Positions 1 through 5,486 of a stretch of 10,741 nucleotides of DNA are shown one piece after another. The number at the start of each line of letters is the position of its first letter. Position 1 is the stretch's first letter. The notes under the pieces were generated by a model. It made no database searches. It had not been told where the DNA came from and saw only the letters and a list, made by a program, of their open reading frames with translations. Position numbers and translations under genes: made by a program. The DNA is from Bacillota bacterium (lineage in GTDB: Bacteria; Bacillota; Bacilli; Alicyclobacillales; SLC66): contig JAKACR010000070.1 in NCBI GenBank assembly GCA_021821225.1, forward strand, positions 1-10,741, read 5' to 3'.

Positions 1-330
1 GATGTAAATCCCGAGCAGGAGAGCGGCGCAAAGGGTGAAAAGCGCAATGGACAGAACTGTGCGCGGCCGCATCCGGTCCCGCACGATGGCGCCGGCGATG
101 CCGACCATGTCCGCATTGTCGAGACCGCGCCGGTGATCGAAGTACTCGTTTAGCATGTTGGCCGCCGCCTGGATGAGCATGGAGGCGACGAGCATCATCC
201 AAAATAGGCTGGGTCTGGCGTGGTGATTCTGCCATGCCAAGCCTGCGCCGACGAGCGCGGGGGTGATGGAAGCGGTCAGCGTGGGTGGACGCAACAGTCG
301 CCACGCGACGGCAGGCAGGTGGGTATTCAC
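1..330 (-). CDS. menA: MenA, 1,4-dihydroxy-2-naphthoate polyprenyltransferase (5' part, runs off the left edge)
   Basis: This is an integral-membrane UbiA-superfamily prenyltransferase that attaches the isoprenoid tail to DHNA with loss of CO2, giving demethylmenaquinone. Only the first 110 residues lie in the window. The start is GTG at 330, preceded by GGAGG with a 6-nt spacer. The opening WRLLRPPTLTASITPALVG (residues 10-28) and NEYFDHRRGLDNAD (61-74) closely match the start and the first Asp-rich prenyl-diphosphate/Mg2+ motif of B. subtilis MenA (N61, D65, D71 here). GIAGAIVRDRM follows, as in the family. Hydrophobic stretches near residues 20-33, 42-60 and 91-110 fit membrane helices. 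The gene is divergent from the BtuF-like gene and the men cluster. The second Asp motif lies outside the window. Identification is secure; UbiA is unlikely given this motif and the men context. Confidence 0.93.
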   Translation of the reverse strand, partial: MNTHLPAVAWRLLRPPTLTASITPALVGAGLAWQNHHARPSLFWMMLVASMLIQAAANMLNEYFDHRRGLDNADMVGIAGAIVRDRMRPRTVLSIALFTLCAALLLGIYI

Positions 331-336
331 AGTATT

Positions 337-341
337 CCTCC
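337..341 (-). promoter_or_regulatory. Ribosome binding site of menA
   Basis: On the minus strand GGAGG lies 6 nt before a GTG codon at 330. It fixes the menA start, which an ATG-only search would miss. Confidence 0.8.
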
Positions 342-380
342 GAAGGACGATGACCGCCGGGCGTGTCTGCGGGAATGTCC

Positions 381-404
381 GCGCGGGCAGCGCTCTGCCC
401 GCGC
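381..404. repeat. Perfect 10-bp inverted repeat in the menA leader
   Basis: GCGCGGGCAG (381-390) and CTGCCCGCGC (395-404) are perfect complements around a 4-nt loop. In the menA transcript this is a very stable stem with an AGCG loop, about 50 nt before the start codon. No run of U follows on either strand, so it is not a canonical terminator. A weaker stem, GCGG (369-372) with CCGC (379-382), would compete with it. Confidence 0.6.
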
Positions 405-437
405 CGGGTTGCTTTCTTCGGCCGCGGTGGTATGTTG

Positions 438-446
438 ATTCTACCA
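438..446 (-). promoter_or_regulatory. Possible extended -10 promoter of menA
   Basis: The minus strand reads TGGTAGAAT, an extended -10 (TGn plus TAGAAT, 5 of 6 to consensus). The -35 region 17-18 nt upstream (ACACAA or GACACA) is poor, which extended -10 promoters tolerate. The predicted RNA start near 431 gives a leader of about 100 nt that contains the GC-rich hairpin at 381-404. This is inferred from motif only. Confidence 0.4.
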
Positions 447-507
447 TAGCAGACGAATGATTGTGTCGGCAAGCTGGGATGAGTTGGGTCTATCTTGAAA
501 ATACAGT

Positions 508-513
508 GAGGTG
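508..513 (+). promoter_or_regulatory. Ribosome binding site of the BtuF-like gene, supporting a TTG start
   Basis: GAGGTG lies 6 nt before TTG at 520. The GTG at 511 is in the same frame but overlaps this motif and has no good site of its own, and a stop at 496-498 rules out starts further upstream. The TTG start is therefore preferred. Confidence 0.55.
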
Positions 514-519
514 GTTGAT

Positions 520-1299
520 TTGTACCCGGAGAGAATCGCGTGCCTCGCCGCCGAGACGCCGGACATTTTGCATGAACTGGGCGCGCTTGACCGCGTCGTG
601 GGCATTTCCGCGTACACCACGCGACCCGCCGCGGCGCTGGCGCTGCCAAAAGTGAGCGGGTTTTCGCATGGCAGCGTCGAGCGCATCCTCGCCGTCAAGC
701 CGGATCTCGTGATCCTCACGTCGTCTGTGCAGCGCGAACTGGCGGTCGGTCTTGGCGCCGCCGGGGCAACGCTGCTGCACCTGCACCCACACTCGTTGTC
801 GGACCTGTTTCACTCGGTCGAATTGCTTGGCAACATCGTCGGGGAGCCGGCGCGCGCGGCGGACCTGAACGCGCGCATGTCGACGGAGGTGCGGCGCATC
901 CGGCAGGCTGCGCAAACCCTGCCGCGCCGTCCGCGCGTGTATTTTGAAGAATGGATGGACCCGCCGATCGCGGGTGTCGGCTGGGTGAGTGACATCATTG
1001 AGTACGCCGGCGGACAGGACATTTTTCGCGAACGCGCCGTGAAAGGGCGCAGGGCGGCGGAGCGGACGGTCACGGTGGAGGAGATCGTCGCGGCCGATCC
1101 GGAACTGGTCCTCGCATCGTGGTGCGGTAAGCCTTTTTCGGCCGCGCAGTTCACGGACCGCGCGGGGATGCGGCAGGTCGCGGCAGTGCGCGCGGGGCGT
1201 GTGCACGAACTTGAGGGCGAGATCCTGCAATGCGGACCGGGGCTTTTGCCGCAACTGCGGCTGGTGCACGATCTTGTGCGCGCTGCCGTGACGGATTGA
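520..1299 (+). CDS. BtuF-fold cobalamin-binding-like protein without a signal peptide
   Basis: The product (259 aa from TTG 520; 262 aa if GTG 511 is used) belongs to the helical-backbone substrate-binding fold of ABC transporters for B12 and iron chelates (BtuF/FhuD type). ERIACLAAETPDILHELGALDRVVGIS near the N-terminus matches the family's first strand and helix, and VERILAVKPDLVILTS (about residues 65-82) is the typical second element. YFEEWMDPP (from residue 141), GVGWVSDIIEYAGG and LASWCGK (C202) are hallmarks of a subgroup usually annotated 'cobalamin-binding protein'. The mature domain begins within a few residues of the start, with no signal peptide or lipobox, so it should be cytoplasmic unless the true start is missed. 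No permease or ATPase gene lies beside it. Function is uncertain: B12 binding is inferred from family naming, not shown by the sequence. It lies 108 nt before menB, which has its own promoter. Confidence 0.75.
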   Translation: MYPERIACLAAETPDILHELGALDRVVGISAYTTRPAAALALPKVSGFSHGSVERILAVKPDLVILTSSVQRELAVGLGAAGATLLHLHPHSLSDLFHSVELLGNIVGEPARAADLNARMSTEVRRIRQAAQTLPRRPRVYFEEWMDPPIAGVGWVSDIIEYAGGQDIFRERAVKGRRAAERTVTVEEIVAADPELVLASWCGKPFSAAQFTDRAGMRQVAAVRAGRVHELEGEILQCGPGLLPQLRLVHDLVRAAVTD

Positions 1300-1356
1300 G
1301 CAGCGGCGCAAAGCAAGGGGCATCAGACAGGTGAAATTTGAGGGCAGGAATACTCT

Positions 1357-1385
1357 TTCAAACCGACTGGTCGGTCTGTTATACT
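1357..1385 (+). promoter_or_regulatory. Promoter of menB and probably the men operon
   Basis: A -35 TTCAAA (1357-1362, 4 of 6) and a -10 TATACT (1380-1385, 5 of 6) are separated by exactly 17 nt, with TG at 1377-1378 making an extended -10. RNA would start near 1391-1393, immediately before the ribosome binding site, leaving a leader of only about 16 nt. This is a motif-based call. Confidence 0.65.
1362..1375. promoter_or_regulatory. Palindromic operator (TetR-family type) in the menB promoter spacer
   Basis: ACCGAC-TG-GTCGGT has perfect 6-bp arms around a 2-bp centre and sits between the -35 and -10, where a bound repressor would block RNA polymerase. From memory, ACCGAC/GTCGGT half-sites are common for TetR-family repressors of acyl-CoA and fatty-acid metabolism. 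The regulator is not in the window, and I saw no second copy in the other intergenic gaps. Confidence 0.55.
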
Positions 1386-1393
1386 TCGGTCCA

Positions 1394-1399
1394 AGGAGG
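1394..1399 (+). promoter_or_regulatory. Ribosome binding site of menB
   Basis: A full AGGAGG lies 8 nt before ATG 1408. The in-frame ATG at 1402 is only 2 nt away, too close to be used, so 1408 is the start. Confidence 0.8.
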
Positions 1400-1407
1400 G
1401 AATGCGC

Positions 1408-2226
1408 ATGATTCCCGCATGGGAACGAGTGGTGGAATACCAGGATATCATCTATGAAAAAGCGGACGGCGTCGCCAAGATCACGATCAATCGCCCGGAG
1501 GTGCGCAACGCGTTTCGGCCGGAGACGGTCAGTGAACTGATGGACGCGTTTGCGCGCGCGCGCGACGACGAAAAGGTCGGCGCGGTCATTCTCACAGGGC
1601 AAGGGGAGAAGGCTTTTTGTTCCGGCGGCGACCAGCGCGTGCGTGGACACGGCGGTTACGTGGGGGCGGACCAGATTCCGCGCCTGAACGTGCTGGATCT
1701 GCAACGGCAGATCCGCCTGTTGCCAAAGGCCGTGATTGCGATGGTCGCGGGCTATGCGATCGGCGGCGGCCACGTCCTGCACCTGGTCTGCGATCTCACG
1801 ATCGCGGCGGACAATGCGGTGTTTGGCCAGACGGGTCCGAAGGTGGGCAGTTTTGACGCGGGATACGGGACAGGTCTGTTGGCGCGCACGGTGGGGTTGA
1901 AAAAAGCGAAAGAAATCTGGTTTCTCTGCCGCCAGTACAGCGCCAAGGAGGCGCTCGACATGGGGCTGGTCAACAAGGTGGTGCCTCTGGCCGAGTTGGA
2001 GGCCGAGACGGTTGCGTGGGCGCGCGAAATTCTTGCCAAGAGCCCGATGGCGATCCGGTTTCTCAAGGCGTCGTTCAATGTGGATACGGACGGCCTCGCC
2101 GGATTGCAGCAGATGGCGGGCGACGCGACGCTGATGTTCTACACGACAGAGGAAGCGCGGGAGGGAAAAGACGCCTATTTGCAACGGCGGTCGCCCGATT
2201 TTTCGAAATTTCCCCGCCTGCCCTGA
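1408..2226 (+). CDS. menB: MenB, 1,4-dihydroxy-2-naphthoyl-CoA synthase
   Basis: MenB, a cytoplasmic enzyme of the crotonase (enoyl-CoA hydratase) superfamily, closes the second ring of naphthoquinone by converting OSB-CoA to DHNA-CoA. The product is 272 aa, against 271 in B. subtilis. Diagnostic stretches run the whole length: [53 protein letters not shown] (oxyanion hole), [14 protein letters not shown] and the C-terminal [12 protein letters not shown]148 and D150 in GSFD match the catalytic Ser/Asp. G143 in QTGPK, where other MenB proteins have Asp, places it in the bicarbonate-dependent class (family knowledge). It is the first gene behind a promoter with an operator. The downstream gap to menE is unusually long for this operon. 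I see nothing broken. Confidence 0.97.
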   Translation: MIPAWERVVEYQDIIYEKADGVAKITINRPEVRNAFRPETVSELMDAFARARDDEKVGAVILTGQGEKAFCSGGDQRVRGHGGYVGADQIPRLNVLDLQRQIRLLPKAVIAMVAGYAIGGGHVLHLVCDLTIAADNAVFGQTGPKVGSFDAGYGTGLLARTVGLKKAKEIWFLCRQYSAKEALDMGLVNKVVPLAELEAETVAWAREILAKSPMAIRFLKASFNVDTDGLAGLQQMAGDATLMFYTTEEAREGKDAYLQRRSPDFSKFPRLP

Positions 2227-2293
2227 TGTTTTTCGCGGATTCCTCTTTCTGTGTGCCCGGCGAGTTTTGCGTCATGGGTAGGGTCTGCTGGGT

Positions 2294-2363
2294 CGCCCAA
2301 TATCCTTTGCTCATCGCGAGTTCCGCGAAGCGGTGTCTGATCAGGAGCAAAGGGATATTGGCG
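2294..2363. repeat. Long hairpin (about 70 nt) downstream of menB
   Basis: CCAATATCC plus TTTGCTC (2297-2312) pairs with GAGCAAA plus GGATATTGG (2345-2361): 16 base pairs with one bulged G at 2352, extendable by two more at the base. The 32-nt loop holds its own stem, TCGCG (2314-2318) with CGCGA (2324-2328), and the palindrome CTGATCAG (2337-2344). No T-run follows, so it is not an ordinary intrinsic terminator. It could stabilise the menB mRNA 3' end, act as an attenuator, or be a degenerate repeat. Confidence 0.6.
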
Positions 2364-2374
2364 GCTGGCGAAGA

Positions 2375-2547
2375 CATTTTTAAGAGCCTGTTTAAAAAGC
2401 GGGCAGGTAAGACCCACGCAGTGCAAGAAAGCAGCCAGAAATGCGGACCGAGCGTACGTTTTCGGGTACGTGAGGGAGTGTTTCTGGCGATGACGCGGCA
2501 ATGCGCCGGGGAGTTCTGCCCACTTTTTGAACAACCTCTTTAAGATG
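2375..2547. repeat. 173-bp imperfect palindrome, MITE-like, abutting the menE start
   Basis: The whole segment folds back around position 2461. Outer arms 2375-2406 and 2516-2547 pair at 28 of 32 positions (two G-T). Further in, in exact register, come CGCA (2417-2420) with TGCG (2502-2505), TGC (2422-2424) with GCA (2498-2500), and GCCAGAAA (2434-2441) with TTTCTGGC (2481-2488). CGTAC (2453-2457) with GTACG (2466-2470) lies near the centre, one base off the axis. No convincing ORF or flanking target duplication is visible. It may be a miniature inverted-repeat element or a decayed inverted duplication. Its right end contains in-frame TTG and ATG codons that could be mistaken for menE starts. 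Confidence 0.7.
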
Positions 2548-2559
2548 GGGGGCGTGTCT

Positions 2560-4074
2560 GTGGCGAACGGGAGCATGCAGGTGCCCGACTGGTTGACCCG
2601 CATGCGCCATTCGGATGCACTTGCTCTGCGGCGTGCGGACGAAGACCTGAGCTTTGCGCAACTGTACGAATGGAGCCTGGGATTGGCTTGGCGGTTGCTT
2701 GCGTTCGGCGTTTCTCCGGGTGTGCGGATTGCCGTGCTTGCGCGGGATGCGCGCGTGTTTGCGGTGGCGCTGCACGCGCTGCGTTTTGCGCGGGCGGTGA
2801 TGGTGCCGGTCAATGTGCGGCTGACCCCGGAGGAGATCGCCTGGCAGATGGATCGCGCGGATGTCCGTCTGGCGATCTGCGACAAAGAACGCGGCGCGCT
2901 GTGGGATGCGACGGGATTCGCGCAACCGGCCATCGTGTTGTCTGGCGAGGAGTTGCGCGACCTGGGAAAGGAAAGCCGGGCGGGTGAGTCGGCTGGCGAC
3001 GGCCCGGCGCGGGAACTGGAACGTCGGGCGCAGCAGGTGTATCTCGCGGATGTCCAGAGCATCGTGTTCACCTCCGGGACAACCGGCCATCCGAAAGGCG
3101 CGCGGATCACGTACGCCAACCATCTGTACGGCGCGGCGGCCTCGGCGTTTCGGCTCGGCGCGCTGCCGGACGATCGCTGGCTGACGCCCCTGCCGCTGTT
3201 TCACGTCGGGGGGCAGGCTGTGCTGATGCGCAGTGTCATGTACGGCGGTGCGGCGGTCGTGCACGACACGTTTGATCCTGCGGCGGTCAACCGCGCAATC
3301 GAGCGCGACGGGATCACTCTGCTTTCGGTTGTGCCGAACATGCTGACGCGCATGCTGAATGAACGCGGGGACCGCTCCTATCCGGACACGCTGCGCTGCG
3401 TGCTGCTCGGCGGTGGGGCGGCTCCCGCCGCCCTGCTGGAGGAATGTCTGCGGCGCGGCTTGCCGGTGGCCACGAGTTATGGCCTGACGGAAGCCAACTC
3501 GCAGGTGGCGACGCTGTCTCCGGCCGCCGCGGCGCATAAGGCCGGATCGTCCGGCCAGGCGCTCGCCTTTGCGGAACTGCGTATCGTCGCGGAAAATGGG
3601 GAACAGGCCGCACCTTTTGGCGAGGGAGAGATCGCCGTGCGCGGCTTGACCGTGGCAGATGGATATGACCGCGATCCGGAGGGGACGGCCGCCGCGTTTC
3701 GCGACGGCTGGTTGTACACGGGGGACATCGGGTATTTGGACGAGGAAGGGTTCCTGTATGTGCTCGACCGCCGGACGGACATGATCGTGTCTGGGGGTGA
3801 AAATGTCTATCCCGCGGAGGTGGAGGCCGTCTTGCTGGCCCATCCGGATGTGCTTGAGGCGGGCGTGGTCGGCGTCCCGGACGAGCAGTACGGACAGGCG
3901 CCGCTGGCGGTGGTGCGGCTGCGCGCCACCGCTCCCTCTTCTGACCTGCTCGCTTTTTGCCGCCTCCACCTTGCCGCGTACAAGACACCGCGCCACATCC
4001 GCACAGTGGGCGAACCGTTGCCGCGCAACGCCTCCGGCAAGTTGTTGCGAAAGGAACTGAGAAAATGGCTATGA
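2560..4074 (+). CDS. menE: MenE, o-succinylbenzoate-CoA ligase
   Basis: MenE is a cytoplasmic ANL-superfamily ligase that activates o-succinylbenzoate with ATP and CoA, supplying MenB. The product is 504 aa from GTG 2560, chosen because GGGGGG lies 7 nt upstream and the protein then begins a few residues before the conserved VPDWL. GTG 2554 and ATG 2575 are alternatives; TTG 2527 and ATG 2545 fall in the palindrome and lack a binding site. Motifs: P-loop TSGTTGHPKG (171-180), PLFHVGG, SYGLTEANSQ (306-315), YTGDIGYLDEEGFLYVLDRRTDMIVSGGENVYPAEVE (386-422) with the hinge and C-domain, and the adenylation lysine K494 in NASGKLL. LLGGGAAPAALLEECLRRGLPV matches B. subtilis MenE specifically, separating it from fatty-acid ligases. 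Its stop overlaps menF. Confidence 0.95.
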   Translation: MANGSMQVPDWLTRMRHSDALALRRADEDLSFAQLYEWSLGLAWRLLAFGVSPGVRIAVLARDARVFAVALHALRFARAVMVPVNVRLTPEEIAWQMDRADVRLAICDKERGALWDATGFAQPAIVLSGEELRDLGKESRAGESAGDGPARELERRAQQVYLADVQSIVFTSGTTGHPKGARITYANHLYGAAASAFRLGALPDDRWLTPLPLFHVGGQAVLMRSVMYGGAAVVHDTFDPAAVNRAIERDGITLLSVVPNMLTRMLNERGDRSYPDTLRCVLLGGGAAPAALLEECLRRGLPVATSYGLTEANSQVATLSPAAAAHKAGSSGQALAFAELRIVAENGEQAAPFGEGEIAVRGLTVADGYDRDPEGTAAAFRDGWLYTGDIGYLDEEGFLYVLDRRTDMIVSGGENVYPAEVEAVLLAHPDVLEAGVVGVPDEQYGQAPLAVVRLRATAPSSDLLAFCRLHLAAYKTPRHIRTVGEPLPRNASGKLLRKELRKWL

Positions 4075-5486
4075 TACGGACGGATGAGCCATCCGCCGCG
4101 CCGGGTGCGGATCTGCGCTATCATTGCGCGCTGCTTGCGCCGGGTGTGGGCGATGATGTTAAACTGGACCGGCTTGTCGTTGGAGGCGACGCTCTGTTTT
4201 CCGCCTACTGGCGGGCTGCGGACGGCGCGCGTCTGACGGCCGCAGGGGTGGTGTACGAGACTCGTTTCACCGGGAGTGACGCCGTTTTGCAGGCGCAGCG
4301 GGCGTGGAGTGAGCTGTGCGGGCGACTCGCAGGGGACGCGGCAGCGCAGGTGCGCGCGTTTTGCGGCTTTGCGTTTGCGCCGGGAGCGCCGCGCGATGAA
4401 TATTGGCGGGAGTGGCCGGACGGGTTGCTCGTATTGCCGGAATGGCTGGTGTGGCAGCGGCCGTCCGGTTCCAGGATCGTGGTGCGGATTAGTGCGGTGC
4501 GGTCCGGTCAGTCGCCGCCTGCGCTGGAGGACGTGGAGGCGCAGTGGCGGCGGTTCGCGGTGGAAGATGGAACGGCGCAGCAGCGGTTCGCGGCGTGGGC
4601 GCTTCCGGTGGATGCGGTTGCAGAGCGGGTCAGTCCGGAACGGGTGGAGACGGTCGATCGCGCCGCCTGGTGCCGGTCGGTGCAGGACGCTGCGACCGCA
4701 GTGCAAAAAGGGCGTCTCGACAAGGTGGTGCTGGCGCGCCGCGAGCGTTTGCGCTGGAATCGTCCCATTCCGGTGGACAGGGTGTTGCGCGCGCTTGAAC
4801 GCGATTATCCTGAAGCAACCGTATTTGCTGTCCGTCTTGGGGAACAGATGTTTGTCGGAGCGACACCGGAGCGACTTGTGTCTCTGGCGCATGGACAGGT
4901 TGCGGTCGACTGTCTCGCAGGAACCGCCGTGCGCGGCGCGGACGAGGCGGCCGATGAAGATCTGGCGCGGCGGCTGCTGATAAGCGGAAAGGATCGCGTC
5001 GAGCACGACGCGGTGGTGCGCGGTGTCCGGGATGACCTCTCCGGCGTCGTGGAACGACTGGAGAGCCCGTCCTGTCCGCAGATCAGGCGCCTGAAAAACG
5101 TTTCGCACCTGTTCACGCCCATGAGCGGCGTACCGCGTGCCGGCGTGACCGCGTTCTCGTTGCTGGCGCGGCTGCATCCAACGCCGGCCGTAGCCGGTTT
5201 GCCGCGAGAAGCGGCGATAGACGCGATCGCGCGCTGGGAGACGGCGGACCGGGGGTGGTATGCGGCGCCCATCGGCTGGGTTGACACGGCGCAAGAGGGG
5301 GAATTCGTCGTGGCGTTGCGCTCCGCGCTGATAGTGGGGCAAGAGGCGCTGCTGTACGCCGGGGTGGGCGTTGTGGCCGATTCCTGCCCGGAGAACGAGT
5401 GGGCGGAAACAGAATGGAAGTTTTCACCCATGCGCACGGCTTTACAGGACGCTGCGAACGAAGAAGAGCGGAGGAGTGCGCGATGA
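4065..5486 (+). CDS. menF: MenF, isochorismate synthase
   Basis: MenF isomerises chorismate to isochorismate, the committed step of menaquinone synthesis, in the cytoplasm with Mg2+. The product is 473 aa, a normal length for Bacillus MenF. ATG 4065 is chosen because AAGGA lies 9 nt upstream; ATG 4071 is also in frame, and both overlap the menE stop, implying translational coupling. Residues 1 to about 200 are the variable N-terminal half. The chorismate-binding domain follows: LDKVVLARRE with the likely catalytic base K220, FVGATPERLV, CLAGTAVRG, KDRVEHD (309-315), HLFTPMSG, HPTPAVAGLPR (371-381), DRGWYAAPIGW (395-405) and the C-terminal ENEWAETEWKFSP with the Mg2+-binding glutamates. A salicylate or anthranilate synthase is excluded in practice by the men neighbours. 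Its TGA overlaps the menD ATG. Confidence 0.95.
   Translation: MAMIRTDEPSAAPGADLRYHCALLAPGVGDDVKLDRLVVGGDALFSAYWRAADGARLTAAGVVYETRFTGSDAVLQAQRAWSELCGRLAGDAAAQVRAFCGFAFAPGAPRDEYWREWPDGLLVLPEWLVWQRPSGSRIVVRISAVRSGQSPPALEDVEAQWRRFAVEDGTAQQRFAAWALPVDAVAERVSPERVETVDRAAWCRSVQDAATAVQKGRLDKVVLARRERLRWNRPIPVDRVLRALERDYPEATVFAVRLGEQMFVGATPERLVSLAHGQVAVDCLAGTAVRGADEAADEDLARRLLISGKDRVEHDAVVRGVRDDLSGVVERLESPSCPQIRRLKNVSHLFTPMSGVPRAGVTAFSLLARLHPTPAVAGLPREAAIDAIARWETADRGWYAAPIGWVDTAQEGEFVVALRSALIVGQEALLYAGVGVVADSCPENEWAETEWKFSPMRTALQDAANEEERRSAR

Noticed and set aside
220..460. Short plus-strand frames opposite the start of menA
   Set aside because: They overlap menA on the other strand, which has clear homology and a ribosome binding site, and their products resemble nothing known.
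2294..2363. Intrinsic terminator after menB
   Set aside because: The stem is strong but has a 32-nt loop and no following T-run on either strand.
2075..2377. Possible small minus-strand gene in the menB-menE gap starting near 2317
   Set aside because: It reads like a small protein at first, but has only a weak GGAA upstream and most of it runs antisense into menB; no family recognised.
2016..2543. A 175-codon plus-strand frame running from inside menB through the gap
   Set aside because: Half is a shadow of menB and the rest reads through the hairpin and palindrome; no ribosome binding site or recognisable domain.
2527..2559. TTG 2527 or ATG 2545 as the menE start
   Set aside because: Both lie in the palindrome arm without a spaced ribosome binding site; GTG 2560 has GGGGGG at a good distance.
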